A stretch of DNA of 64,000 nucleotides, taken from contig NZ_JANKBZ010000004.1 in the NCBI RefSeq assembly GCF_024623785.1, forward strand, positions 124,001 to 188,000, given 5' to 3'. How positions within the stretch are numbered: the first letter of the stretch is position 1; every line of letters starts with the position of its first letter. Of the stretch, positions 18,630 through 27,346 are shown piece by piece. The notes below the pieces were generated by a model. That model worked only from the letters and a program-made list of their open reading frames with translations. It did not search any database and was not told the DNA's origin. The position numbers and the translations under genes are program-made. The DNA comes from Archangium lipolyticum. Lineage in GTDB: Bacteria; Myxococcota; Myxococcia; Myxococcales; Myxococcaceae.

Positions 18630-19526
18630 CTACTTCAGAGCCTCGGCACCGGACACGATCTCCATCAGCTCCTTGGTGATGACGGCCTGGCGCGTGCGGT
18701 TGTACGTGAGCGACAGGGCGGCGATCATGTCCGTGGCGTTGCTGGTGGCGTTTTCCATAGCGCTCATGCGCGCGCCGTGCTCGCTGGCGACGCTCTCCAG
18801 CAGGGAGCGGTACAGCTTGATGGATACCGCCTGGGGCACCAGCCGATCGAGCACGTCCTGGCGGCCCGGCTCGTACTTGAAGTCCACCAGCGCCGGGGTG
18901 GCCGTCTCCGGAGCGGCCTGGACGGCCTTGGGGGCCTCCACCGACAGCGTCTGCAGCGGCAGCAGCTGGGCCACCGTCACCTTCTGGCTGATGGCGGACA
19001 GGAACTCGTTGTAGATGACGTAGACGGCGTCCACCTCGCCCTTGAGGAAGCGGGCGCTCATCTCCTCGGCCACCTGGGAGGCGTGGAGGTAGTCCAGCCG
19101 CTGGTAGAGCTGGCCGAAGTCCTTGCGCATCTTCTGGCCGCGCTGGCGGAAGAAGTCGTTGCCCTTGCGGCCGACGGTGGACACCTCGACGTCCATGCCG
19201 CTGTTCTCGTAGAGGAAGCGGCTGGCGCGACGGATGACGTTGGAGTTGAAGCCACCGGCCAGACCGCGGTCCGAGGTCAGCAGCAGCAGCTCCACCTTGC
19301 GCACCGGGCGCGAGGTGAGCAGCGGGTGCGCCAGGCCCTCGCCCTGGGAGCGCGTCACCAGGTCGGAGATGATCTGGTCCAGCATCTGCGCGTAGGGCCG
19401 GGCGGCGATGATGGCGTCCTGCGCCTTGCGCAGCTTCGCGGCGGCCACCATCTTCATCGCCTTGGTGATCTGCCGCGTGTTCTTCACCGAGCGGATGCGC
19501 TTGCGAATGTCGCGAAGGGACGCCAT
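18630..19526 (-). CDS. atpG: F1 ATP synthase gamma subunit
   Basis: The 298-residue central shaft of F1. The N-terminal coiled-coil helix ([31 protein letters not shown]) and the C-terminal helix with [15 protein letters not shown] and [23 protein letters not shown] are diagnostic. First gene of the cluster; atpH, atpA and the Fo genes are not in the window, so the synthase genes are split. A well-formed promoter lies about 70-100 bp upstream. Confidence 0.95.
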   Translation of the reverse strand: MASLRDIRKRIRSVKNTRQITKAMKMVAAAKLRKAQDAIIAARPYAQMLDQIISDLVTRSQGEGLAHPLLTSRPVRKVELLLLTSDRGLAGGFNSNVIRRASRFLYENSGMDVEVSTVGRKGNDFFRQRGQKMRKDFGQLYQRLDYLHASQVAEEMSARFLKGEVDAVYVIYNEFLSAISQKVTVAQLLPLQTLSVEAPKAVQAAPETATPALVDFKYEPGRQDVLDRLVPQAVSIKLYRSLLESVASEHGARMSAMENATSNATDMIAALSLTYNRTRQAVITKELMEIVSGAEALK

Positions 19527-19598
19527 GGGGCCACCAACTCCTCTGGAAACGCGGACCTGAGCACCCCCGCGGGGGGGCGGGGTCCGGACGCGGCCCCC

Positions 19599-19626
19599 TA
19601 TATAGGGCGGTGTGCCAGCCGGTCAA
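19599..19626 (-). promoter_or_regulatory. sigma70-type promoter for the atpGDC cluster
   Basis: On the minus strand TTGACC (19626-19621) and TATATA (19604-19599) are separated by 16 bp, close to the housekeeping consensus. The -10 lies inside the 12-bp palindrome CCCTATATAGGG (19596-19607). The distance to the atpG ATG would leave a leader of roughly 65 nt. Confidence 0.65.
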
Positions 19627-19771
19627 CCGTGGCCTTCCACTAAAGAGGCCTCACGGGCCCCGGAGTGGGGTATGGCGTCCAGGCGGACACGCCGCGCGCC
19701 CGGGGATGCCGACCCGGGACCCGGGAACTAGCCTTCAAGGGCAGGCCCACACCTCACCGGAGCTCTGACCC

Positions 19772-20194
19772 ATGGCCTCGCTGCGCGGCCCGGTACTCAT
19801 CGTGGAGGACGACCCCGACATCCGCGAGTCGCTCCAACACTTCCTGGAGTCCCATGGCTATCCGGTGCGATCAGCGAGTCACGGGAAGGAGGCGCTCGAG
19901 ATGATGGCGCGCGCCCCCCGGCCCGCCATGGTGGTGCTGGACATGTCCCTGCCCGTCATGGACGGCCACCGGCTGCTCACCACCCGGCGGGGGGATGACA
20001 CCCTGCGCTCCATTCCCGTCGTCATCCTCTCGGCGTCCATGGCGAGGATGAGTCCGAGGGACCGGGCCCTGTACGCCTCCAGCTATGGGGTCGCCTCCTT
20101 CCTGGGCAAGCCGGCGGACCCCCGGCAGGTGCTGGAGGCGGTGGAGCGGCACGCGCAACGGGCCGAGGACACCAACGCGGGTGTCCCCGTGTGA
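19772..20194 (+). CDS. single-domain response regulator
   Basis: A 140-residue receiver domain with no output domain (CheY/Spo0F style). The acidic pair is in LIVEDDPDIRES, the phosphoacceptor Asp in MVVLDMSLPVMDGH, the switch Ser in VILSAS and the conserved Lys in FLGKPADP. It could relay from an orphan histidine kinase such as the two at 3-7 kb, but nothing in the sequence proves this. Its stop overlaps a possible GTG start of the next gene. Confidence 0.9.
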   Translation: MASLRGPVLIVEDDPDIRESLQHFLESHGYPVRSASHGKEALEMMARAPRPAMVVLDMSLPVMDGHRLLTTRRGDDTLRSIPVVILSASMARMSPRDRALYASSYGVASFLGKPADPRQVLEAVERHAQRAEDTNAGVPV

Positions 20195-20241
20195 GCAACC
20201 AGGCGGGGAATCGGTTCCCCACCGGAGGCGAGGGGACGAGA

Positions 20242-20925
20242 ATGGGCCTCCCGGTGGTTGGGCCGGGGTCCATGGGGAGAGGCAAGGCGAGTCAGGTACG
20301 CAGGTGGGCGCTGGCGCTGCTGGCCATGGGGCTGGCGGTGACGCTGGGCGTGTGGGCGGCTTCCCTCTATGTGGAGAAGCGCTACGCGGACCGGATCCTC
20401 CCCCGTGCCGAGGCGCCCCAGAAGCCGGTGGCCATCGTGTACGGAGCGGGGCTCGCCCCCGGGGGGGTGCCCTCGCCGGTACTGGCCCAGCGGCTGGACG
20501 CGGCCATCGCCCTCTACCGCGAGGGCAAGGTGGACACGCTGCTGCTCAGCGGGGACAACTCGGACCGCTTCCACGACGAGACGCGGGCCATGCTGCACTA
20601 CGTGCTGGAGCGGGGCATCCCGGCCTCCGCGGTACAGGAGGACGACGCGGGCCTGTCCACCTACGACAGCTCCGTGCGGGCGCACACCGTCTTCGGGGTG
20701 CGCGAGGCGGTGCTCGTCACCCAGCGCTTCCACCTGACGCGTGCCCTCTACATCGCCAACTCGGTGGGCATCGACGCCTGGGGGGTGGCCGCGGACGAGG
20801 GGCGGCCACGCACCCGCCGCTATGCCCTGCGTGAGACGCTCTCCCGGGTGCTGGCCCTGTGCATGGTGATGGCCGGGGCGGAGCCCCGCTACCCCTCCGG
20901 CCGGACGCTGGCCGGGTCGCGCTGA
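20242..20925 (+). CDS. SanA/YdcF-like DUF218 membrane protein
   Basis: A 227-residue inner-membrane protein with one N-terminal transmembrane helix (ALALLAMGLAVTLGVWAASLYV) and a DUF218 domain outside the cytosol. Motifs are IVYGAGLAPGGVPSPVLAQRLDAAIALY, TLLLSGDN, STYDSSVRA and VTQRFHLTRALYIA. SanA-type proteins affect envelope permeability and vancomycin tolerance in enterics; the reaction is unknown. I chose ATG 20242 for its AGGGG ribosome site; GTG 20191 overlapping the regulator stop, or ATG 20272, are possible. Confidence 0.8.
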   Translation: MGLPVVGPGSMGRGKASQVRRWALALLAMGLAVTLGVWAASLYVEKRYADRILPRAEAPQKPVAIVYGAGLAPGGVPSPVLAQRLDAAIALYREGKVDTLLLSGDNSDRFHDETRAMLHYVLERGIPASAVQEDDAGLSTYDSSVRAHTVFGVREAVLVTQRFHLTRALYIANSVGIDAWGVAADEGRPRTRRYALRETLSRVLALCMVMAGAEPRYPSGRTLAGSR

Positions 20926-21024
20926 GCCACCTGACAGGCGAGCAACCTCGCCCTGTTGCGTGGAATCCACCCGGTTCGCACCGTTGGCTGGAGCAGCCAA
21001 CCCGGCGTGCTCGGAGGAAGAGCC

Positions 21025-21303
21025 ATGCGATTCAAGGACCTCGGAGCCGAGGACGTGGGTGAGTCGGAATCCTTGCGGAATCGGGACCCCGTCACCGGCC
21101 AGGAGCACATCAACTTCACGGACCAGGAGCTCACCGCGACCCCTCCGCTGGAGGACTCGCCGGACTACCGGGACATCCTTCCGGATCAGATCCACGAGTT
21201 CCGCCGCGGCGAGGGAGAGGACGAGGAGGAGCAGGCGGAGATCACCGCCCGGCCGAGGGAGCCGCTGCGGCCCCTGCCTCCGAACGATCTACCCGAAGGG
21301 TAG
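21025..21303 (+). CDS. small acidic protein of unknown function
   Basis: A 92-residue, strongly acidic, probably disordered protein without Cys or signal peptide. It has proline-rich ends and a Glu-rich core (GEGEDEEEQ). GGAGGA seven bases upstream fixes ATG 21025. The gene lies 15 bp ahead of the AI-2E-type exporter in the same direction and is likely co-transcribed. I do not recognise a family. Confidence 0.6.
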   Translation: MRFKDLGAEDVGESESLRNRDPVTGQEHINFTDQELTATPPLEDSPDYRDILPDQIHEFRRGEGEDEEEQAEITARPREPLRPLPPNDLPEG

Positions 21304-21318
21304 ACGAGGGACGGTTCC

Positions 21319-22455
21319 TTGGAGACACGGACCCGACGCTCCGCGCCGCTGACGCCCCGAGTGGTGTGGATGGTGGCGCTGAACGTGCTGGCGCTGGTGG
21401 CCGTGCTGTGGCTGGTGGCCACGGTGTGGACGGTGCTGTCATGGATGCTGGTGGCCCTCTTCCTGGCGCTGGCGGCGAACCCGCTGGTGCGCTGGCTGGA
21501 GCAGAGGGGGCTGCGGCGAGGCCTGGCCGTGCTGGCGGTGTCCCTGTTGGGACTGGGCCTGGTGACGGCGCTGGTGATGACGCTGGTGCCGATGTTCATC
21601 GAGCAGGGACGCGCGCTCATCCGCGCGGCCCCGGACTACATCGAGCGCTTGCAGCAGCACCGGTGGGTGAGGACGCTCGACGATCGCTACGACATCATCG
21701 ACCGGATCTCCCAGGAGCTGCGCCGGCGGATTGGAATGGCCCCGGGGCCGGTGCTCGGGATGGTGACGGACATCCTGCGGGACGTGGCGGCCGCGGTGAC
21801 CATCGCCGTGCTGACGATCTTCTACCTGCTGTTCGGAGCGGACCTGTTCGACAAGGCGCTACAGTGGGTGGAGCCGTCGCGACGTGAGCACTGGCGGTCC
21901 CTGGGCCACGAGATGCACCGCACGGTGGGCGGCTACGTGGCCGGAGCGTTCTTCGTCTCGCTCGTCGGCGGGGTGGTGACGGCGGTGTTCACCCTGCTGC
22001 TGGGTGTGCCCTACTTCCTGCCACTGGGGTTGGCCATGGCGGTGCTGGGACTCATCCCCTTCGTGGGCTCCGCCCTGGGCGCCCTGCTGGTGGCGGGGAC
22101 GACGTTCGCCTCGGTGGGAACGAAGCAGGGCCTCATCGCGCTGGCGGTGTTCCTCATCTACCAGCAGGTGGAGGGCAACCTGCTGCAGCCGCTCGTCCAG
22201 CGCCGGACCCTGAAGATGAACCCGCTGCTCATCGCCCTGGTGATGCTGGTGGGCACGAGCCTGACGGGGCTCGTCGGCGCGCTGCTGGCGCTACCGATCG
22301 CGGGCGCGGTCCAGGTGCTGCTCCAGGACCGGCTGTCGCAACTGCGCAAGCAGTGGAGCACGAACAGCAACGGGGCGACGCGCATCATCCTCGCCCCCGA
22401 GGCCCGGAAACTCCACGACGAGCCCCCCACCGAGCCGCCCGCCGTCCATCACTGA
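21319..22455 (+). CDS. AI-2E family transporter (PerM-like)
   Basis: A 378-residue polytopic membrane protein with about seven to eight helices and the family's long central extracellular/periplasmic stretch. The GVPYFLPLGLAMAVLGLIPFVGSALG block and the QQVEGNLLQPLVQRRTLKMNPLLIALVMLVG block are characteristic. Relatives export AI-2 or act as Na+/H+ antiporters. The start appears to be TTG 21319 with a GAGG nine bases upstream; an ATG at 21369 would shorten the cytosolic tail. Basic and acidic residues crowd the C-terminus. Confidence 0.87.
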   Translation: METRTRRSAPLTPRVVWMVALNVLALVAVLWLVATVWTVLSWMLVALFLALAANPLVRWLEQRGLRRGLAVLAVSLLGLGLVTALVMTLVPMFIEQGRALIRAAPDYIERLQQHRWVRTLDDRYDIIDRISQELRRRIGMAPGPVLGMVTDILRDVAAAVTIAVLTIFYLLFGADLFDKALQWVEPSRREHWRSLGHEMHRTVGGYVAGAFFVSLVGGVVTAVFTLLLGVPYFLPLGLAMAVLGLIPFVGSALGALLVAGTTFASVGTKQGLIALAVFLIYQQVEGNLLQPLVQRRTLKMNPLLIALVMLVGTSLTGLVGALLALPIAGAVQVLLQDRLSQLRKQWSTNSNGATRIILAPEARKLHDEPPTEPPAVHH

Positions 22456-22511
22456 GCCCTACCCCGGAGCCCCGGTCCTCCGTGCGAAGGGAAGGACCAG
22501 GGCAACGAGGC

Positions 22512-23972
22512 TCAGCGCCGGCCGCGCGCGGCCCCTCGCTTGACGGCCGTCCGGGTATTCGCGGCCTTCTTCGCGGGGGACTTCTTCGCCGCCGCCTTCT
22601 TCGCTGGAGCCCTCGCGGCCACCTTCTTCGCCGCCGCCTTCTTCGCGGGGGCCTTCTTCGCCGCCGCCTTCTTCGCGGGGGCCTTCTTCGCCGCCGCCTT
22701 CTTCGCGGGGGCCTTCTTCGCCGCCACCTTCTTCGCCGCCACCTTCTTCGCCGCCACCTTCTTCGCGGGGGCCTTCGCCGCCGCCTTCTTCGCCGGAGCC
22801 TTCGCGGCTACCTTCTTCGCGGGGGCCTTCTTCGCCGCGCCCTTTCCGGCAGCGGGAGGCGTGGCCCGCACAGCCGTATTCTTCGCGACGGTCTTCACCA
22901 CGGCGGCTGCCTTCTTCACGGCCTTCCGGGCAGGAGCAGCAACGGGCGCGACCTGGGCCTCGGTGGCCGATTGCTGGAGCTGCTCCACGCGGCGCCTGGC
23001 GGCGGCGACCACGGGCTTCCGCAATTCCTCCTCGGCCTCCTCCTCGTCAGCCTCGGTCTCGAGTTCCTCCTCGGCCTCGACCTCTTCTTCCTCGTCAGCC
23101 TCGGCCTCTTCCTCGTCAGCCTCGGCCTCTTCGCCGGCCTGCTCCTCTTCCGCCGTGGCCTCCAGTTCCCCGGGTTCGGCCTCCAGTTCCTCGGCCTCGG
23201 TCTCATCCTCCTCGGCTTCGGCGCCCTCCTCCTCGGCCTCTTCCTCCTCGGCCTCTTCCTCCTCGTCAGCCTCGGCCTCTTCCTCCTCGGCCTCCTCCTC
23301 GTCAGCCCCGGCCTCTTCCTCCTCGGCCTCTTCCTCCTCGTCAGCCCCGGCCTCTTCCCCCTCGGCCTCCTCCTCCTCGTCAGCCCCGGCCCGGGTCTTC
23401 ACCTGCTCGCCCTTCTCTCCGTCCTCGTATTCCACGTGGAGGTCGGTCAGCGCGCCCTGCACCGCGGAGAGGGCCCGGGCGAAGGTCCTGTCACCGAACT
23501 CCTCCACCTCGGCGGGAGGCACGAGCACCTCGAGCATGCTCTGCAACGAGCGGTACAGCCGCAGCTCGCGCTTCTCCGTCTCCCAGGTGCCGTAGATCCA
23601 ATCATCGTCCGAAAGCGTCTCCGCCCAGCTCGGGAGCGGGCTGTCGGCCTGCTCCACCATGGCGGACTTGCGCGCGGCGAACATCTGACGGTGCGGACCC
23701 TTCACCCCGATGCGCCAGAGGCCGGCGGCGGGCAGGCTCTCCAGCTTCAGCCGCGACTTCTCCAGCACGCTGGGCGCGCCCTCGGGGCCATGCAGCGGGA
23801 AGAGGTGGACCTCCCCCTGGAACTCACCGCCATCGAACGCCCGGTACAGCGCGCCGAGCTCCTCGGGGAATGGCACCCCGCACTCGGTCTCCGCCCGCCG
23901 GACGTCCTCGTGTCCCACTCCGGCCGCCACCCGCTTCGCTGACTTCTGAAGTCCCTCCAGCCACTCGAACAT
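22512..23972 (-). CDS. SMI1/KNR4-like domain fused to acidic and histone-H1-like tails
   Basis: A 486-residue three-part protein. Residues about 1-180 resemble an SMI1/KNR4 fold ([41 protein letters not shown]). Residues about 195-330 are almost only Glu, Ala and Asp. After a short Arg-rich link, residues about 360-486 are PAKKAAAKK-type repeats like histone H1 tails. The result is a polyampholyte: an acidic stretch that could fold back on or neutralise a basic DNA-binding tail. H1-like tails are known in myxobacterial regulators such as CarD. Function is not known; a nucleoid role is inference. Confidence 0.75.
   Translation of the reverse strand: MFEWLEGLQKSAKRVAAGVGHEDVRRAETECGVPFPEELGALYRAFDGGEFQGEVHLFPLHGPEGAPSVLEKSRLKLESLPAAGLWRIGVKGPHRQMFAARKSAMVEQADSPLPSWAETLSDDDWIYGTWETEKRELRLYRSLQSMLEVLVPPAEVEEFGDRTFARALSAVQGALTDLHVEYEDGEKGEQVKTRAGADEEEEAEGEEAGADEEEEAEEEEAGADEEEAEEEEAEADEEEEAEEEEAEEEGAEAEEDETEAEELEAEPGELEATAEEEQAGEEAEADEEEAEADEEEEVEAEEELETEADEEEAEEELRKPVVAAARRRVEQLQQSATEAQVAPVAAPARKAVKKAAAVVKTVAKNTAVRATPPAAGKGAAKKAPAKKVAAKAPAKKAAAKAPAKKVAAKKVAAKKVAAKKAPAKKAAAKKAPAKKAAAKKAPAKKAAAKKVAARAPAKKAAAKKSPAKKAANTRTAVKRGAARGRR
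22555..22846. repeat. in-gene tandem repeats encoding the lysine-alanine-proline tail
   Basis: A roughly 30-bp unit (CCTTCTTCGCGGGGGCCTTC plus CTTCGCCGCCG on the plus strand) is repeated almost exactly at 22634-22723, with degenerate copies on both sides. The repeat is in frame with the coding strand, so length changes by slippage would add or remove [10 protein letters not shown] units. Confidence 0.8.
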
Positions 23973-24156
23973 GTCCCCTCCACATCGAAGGGCCCCAACT
24001 TATGGCGCGCGGGGCCTGCTGCGCAGTGCGCCTCGTCGGATATTGTGCACGGCACCGGCCCGTGCGGGCAGCCTCTTTCCGCACCCGCGAGCCGCTGATC
24101 CCGTATCGACTCAACCCGCGGGAACACCCATCCACATCCCATTCTGGAGCCCCACC

Positions 24157-24684
24157 ATGCACCGCCTCCTCATCCCCCTCCTCCTGATCCTGACCGCCTG
24201 TGGTGGCGGTCACGAAAGCACCGTCACCTATCAGGTGAACCTCAAGCCCGGCGATGTGACGGGCAGCACCATCGCCAAGGACCTGCGCGTGGACCCCGAC
24301 GATGCTCAGTGGAAGACCTTTCTGTCCCAGGCCCAATCCACCCTGGGCGAGGCCCCCACGCGCTTCGAGGTGACGGGCGCGCGCATCCAGCTGGATGCCA
24401 CGAAGTCGAAGAACGTGGGCATGCTGCAGGACGTGCTCTCCGGCGACGTGGTGGCCTTCCTGCGCGCCAGCGAGACCGGTGCCCAGGTGGAGGTCGCCGA
24501 GACGCGTGACCCCCGGGGCAGCGCCCAGGTCACCATGGACCCGACCGGCGGCTCGCTCGAGACGCTGGAGACCAACCTGGCCCGGAGCGACTTCCGGCTC
24601 GGGCTGCGCGGGGGCACCACCCGGACGGCCTCTGGCGACTTCGAGGCCACCATCATCCTCTCCCTGGACGTCACCGCCCGCTAG
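24157..24684 (+). CDS. lipoprotein of unknown function
   Basis: A 175-residue lipoprotein with signal MHRLLIPLLLILTAC; Cys15 would be lipidated. The mature part is beta-rich and soluble, with no Cys, starting GGGHESTVTYQVNLKPGD. It looks like a small periplasmic beta-barrel or lipocalin-like domain, but I recognise no named family. A GGAG lies nine bases before the ATG. Confidence 0.75.
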   Translation: MHRLLIPLLLILTACGGGHESTVTYQVNLKPGDVTGSTIAKDLRVDPDDAQWKTFLSQAQSTLGEAPTRFEVTGARIQLDATKSKNVGMLQDVLSGDVVAFLRASETGAQVEVAETRDPRGSAQVTMDPTGGSLETLETNLARSDFRLGLRGGTTRTASGDFEATIILSLDVTAR

Positions 24685-24809
24685 GCCCCCGTCCTCCAGG
24701 GCTCCCCCGTCTGGCCTGGGGGGCCCCGTCTGGCGGACTCCCCTCCCCTGTCCTCCCGTTCCCTCCCGCGCCAGCTTCCTCCGGTGAAAGCCTGCAAGGA
24801 GTGGAGCAC

Positions 24810-25514
24810 ATGAATCGCTCGTGGGGACGGTGGGCACTGCTCGGAGTGATGGCCGTGACGGTGGGAGGCCTGGCCCTGGCGCAGGAAAGACCAGGCGCGG
24901 CACAGCCGCCGGAGCAGAAGAGCGTACGGAGCGAGAAGCGCGACCCGATGGCGAAGCAGATCGCCGAGCTGGGCCGGATGATGGTCGCCGATGGCATCCC
25001 AGCCTTCCTCACGCAGCTCCACGGCATCAACCAGACGGAAATCGCCCTCGGGGAGCTCACCCGGCAGAAGTCCCTCTCGCCGACCGTGCAGCAGTACGGC
25101 GAGCACATGGTGCAGGACCATACCCGGGCCGACCAGCAGCTCATGGACCTCGCGAAGCAGCGCGGCATCCAGCTCGGCGCGATGGCGCAGCCGACCAATG
25201 ACGTGCAGCGCCGGCTCCTGAGCGCCAACGAGGCCACCAAATCCAAGCTGATGGTGCTGCAGGGGAGCCTCTACGACCAGGAGTACCTGGCCTCGCAGGT
25301 GGCCTCCCACGACGAGACCATCCAACTGGTGACGCTCGCCCGGCAGCAGTACCCCGAGCTGGCCCCGATGCTGGACGGGCTGCTGCCCACCCTCCAACGG
25401 CACCGGGACCAGGCGTACCAGCTCCTCGGCCAGGTCAAGCCACAGGCCCAGGCCAGCCAGCAGCCACCTGCTCCACAGCAGCGGCAGGGGCGCCCGCCAC
25501 CCGCTGGCCGGTGA
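24810..25514 (+). CDS. DUF4142 domain secreted protein
   Basis: A 234-residue exported protein with signal peptide ending near ALAQE. The helical DUF4142 domain includes FLTQLHGINQTEIALGELTRQKSLSPTVQQYGEHMVQDHTRADQQL, which has a ferritin-like four-helix pattern with Glu and His positions. The C-terminus is Pro/Gln-rich. Function of the family is unsettled. ATG 24810 is preferred; GTG 24801 in frame follows AAGGAG too closely. Confidence 0.8.
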   Translation: MNRSWGRWALLGVMAVTVGGLALAQERPGAAQPPEQKSVRSEKRDPMAKQIAELGRMMVADGIPAFLTQLHGINQTEIALGELTRQKSLSPTVQQYGEHMVQDHTRADQQLMDLAKQRGIQLGAMAQPTNDVQRRLLSANEATKSKLMVLQGSLYDQEYLASQVASHDETIQLVTLARQQYPELAPMLDGLLPTLQRHRDQAYQLLGQVKPQAQASQQPPAPQQRQGRPPPAGR

Positions 25515-25535
25515 GCGGCACCGCGCCAGGCCCCG

Positions 25536-25564
25536 GCACCCGCTTCCCCGGTTGAAGCGGGTGC
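25536..25564 (+). terminator. strong hairpin between DUF4142 and thioredoxin genes
   Basis: A perfect 11-bp stem (GCACCCGCTTC / GAAGCGGGTGC) with a 7-base loop. No T-run follows, so it is terminator-like but not canonical; it may separate the two transcripts or stabilise the upstream mRNA. Confidence 0.5.
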
Positions 25565-25586
25565 GGTGTGCCGTTAGTCAGGGGCC

Positions 25587-25931
25587 ATGGCACATCCCGT
25601 GAGCTACGACGCGACGACGGAGAACTTCGACGCGCTGGTGCTGGCCCCCCAGGGCGAGCTGGTGGTGGTGGACTTCTGGGGCCCCGGCTGCCCCAACTGC
25701 GACATCTACGCGGCCGCCGAGCCCGCGCTGCTCTCCGAGCTGGAGGGGGCCCGTATGCGCGTGGTGAAGGTGAACGCGTACGAGCACGAGGAGCTGGCGC
25801 GGCGCTTCGGGCTGTACGGCATCCCCACCTTCCTCCTCTTCCGCGACGGCAAGCTGCTCGGGAAGATGAGCCAGTACTACGGGCGCGAGTACTGGCTCGG
25901 CGTCATCCGCGACCACCTGCCCACGGCCTGA
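25587..25931 (+). CDS. thioredoxin-family protein
   Basis: A 114-residue thioredoxin-fold protein with active site CPNC in VVDFWGPGCPNCDIY and a cis-Pro loop in YGIPTFLLF. The CPNC centre differs from the CGPC of housekeeping thioredoxin, so redox potential and partners may differ. No signal peptide is seen, so it should be cytosolic. It is the only gene here in its direction before the convergent terpene synthase, 13 bp away. Confidence 0.87.
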   Translation: MAHPVSYDATTENFDALVLAPQGELVVVDFWGPGCPNCDIYAAAEPALLSELEGARMRVVKVNAYEHEELARRFGLYGIPTFLLFRDGKLLGKMSQYYGREYWLGVIRDHLPTA

Positions 25932-25944
25932 GCGCCCGCGGGGG

Positions 25945-27003
25945 CTACAGCAGGCGCATCTCGGGGAAGGGCGAGGTCCGCGAGCAGTAGCGCCCCGACA
26001 CGAGCGACCACGTCACGTTCCCCCGCATCCACGACTTCATCCCCTCGACGTAGTAGGCCACCCGCGCGTCGTCGAGCCACCCCGAGCGCATCAGCCGCCC
26101 CTCGCACGCGAGGAAGCGCTCCACGTCCGTGTTGATGACCTGGATGGCCTCTTCCACCGCGTCCTCCAGGCTCATCGACAGGTGCACCTGCAGCATGTGC
26201 ACCAGGTTGTTGGGGTTGTGGTGCCAGAGGACCTCCTTCTCGTAGGAGAAGAGGTCGTTGCTCAGCGCCACCACCCGCGTGGACAGCTCGCGCATCCGCT
26301 GCAGGTCGTCATTGATGAGCACGCCCTCGGGCAGCTCGCGCCCCTCCTCGGTGATTTCGATGAGATCCAACGCCGTGAACACCGCCGAGTCCAGGGCGCG
26401 CTGGGAGTAGTACGCGTCGAAGTCCGGCACGGTGCCGGACGCCCAGTGCTGCGCGGCCGGGAGCGTGCCCCGGAAGAGATAGAGGTCCACGTCATCCGCG
26501 AAGCGGGCCAGCCACGCGTCGCTGGCGAAGCGCCGCAACCGCTCCCGGATGCCGAGCGTGTAGTGCTCGAGCGCGGTGGCACTCGCGCGCAGCGGAGCGC
26601 CCCGCAGCACCTCGACGCACGCCACCATGAGCTGCTCCAGGTGCGCCGGCCGCTGTCCCACCTCGGACACCTCGTCGGCGATGTCGTCGAAGAAGAACAG
26701 CCAGGCGTGCCAGTCGTTGCAGACCTCCAACCGCTCGCGGGTGGCCTGCGGGTAGGTGTACGCCGCGAGCAGCCCGAAGTTGCTCGTGTCGAAGCGCCGG
26801 AGGCTCTCCGGGTCGTCCGGCAGCAGCTTCACCCCGAGCAGCCGCGCCCGGCTGGCCTGCTGGATGGCCGCGGCGAACAAGCTGTGCTGCGACGGCCAGT
26901 GCGAGGGAATCCGCAGCGCCGACAGACCGGGGCCACGCAGAAGAGGAGCCTCACCCCGCTCCCGCGGTACCGCAGCGGAAGCAGACGAACGGGCGACGGA
27001 CAT
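25945..27003 (-). CDS. class I terpene synthase (sesquiterpene-type)
   Basis: A 352-residue bacterial terpene cyclase that ionises a prenyl diphosphate, most likely farnesyl diphosphate. The metal-binding DDxxDE-like motif is in LFFFDDIADEV and the NSE triad is NDLFSYEKE, with the product-closing Arg-Tyr at SGRYCS near the end. All key residues look intact. GGAGG five bases upstream selects ATG 27003. No P450, methyltransferase or prenyl diphosphate synthase is adjacent, so the product is probably the unmodified hydrocarbon or alcohol. The product cannot be predicted. Confidence 0.9.
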   Translation of the reverse strand: MSVARSSASAAVPRERGEAPLLRGPGLSALRIPSHWPSQHSLFAAAIQQASRARLLGVKLLPDDPESLRRFDTSNFGLLAAYTYPQATRERLEVCNDWHAWLFFFDDIADEVSEVGQRPAHLEQLMVACVEVLRGAPLRASATALEHYTLGIRERLRRFASDAWLARFADDVDLYLFRGTLPAAQHWASGTVPDFDAYYSQRALDSAVFTALDLIEITEEGRELPEGVLINDDLQRMRELSTRVVALSNDLFSYEKEVLWHHNPNNLVHMLQVHLSMSLEDAVEEAIQVINTDVERFLACEGRLMRSGWLDDARVAYYVEGMKSWMRGNVTWSLVSGRYCSRTSPFPEMRLL

Positions 27004-27020
27004 AAGGACCTCCCTCCAAA

Positions 27021-27062
27021 AACGGTATACCCCGTGGAACATGGAGCGCCTGTCAAGCGCTC
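27021..27062 (-). promoter_or_regulatory. candidate promoter/operator of the terpene synthase
   Basis: Reading toward the terpene synthase, a TTGACA (27056-27051) lies inside a perfect inverted repeat GAGCGC-N7-GCGCTC (27044-27062), and GGTATACC follows at 27024-27031. The -35 to -10 gap would be 20-21 bp, longer than normal, as in promoters that need a twisting activator of the MerR type. The rest of the 27004-27346 interval shows no gene. Confidence 0.4.
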
Positions 27063-27346
27063 AACACTCTAATACTCCGACGCAGGTGGAAACGAATCTT
27101 CCTTTCGGGGAAGAAAGCCGCTCCGCCCCGGCGCCCGGAAGGTGCTTCGAGGACCCGCTTCCGCCAGGGGAAACCGGGAGTGAAGTGACACGGACTCATC
27201 ACCCCTCTCATCGTCTGAATGCCTGAGAACACAAGACTACTTGAATTGGAGGAGAGCCACGAGAAGCAGACCAGCCTGGAGAGCCTCCGAGCCGTTGTCC
27301 ACCCAACGGATGGTAGGACACCACGAGCTGACGCATCGCATCACCC

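Noticed and set aside
22540-23595. Plus-strand frame rich in [12 protein letters not shown] opposite the SMI1 protein
   Set aside because: It is the complement of the Lys/Ala repeat coding; the minus frame has a recognisable N-terminal domain and normal start.
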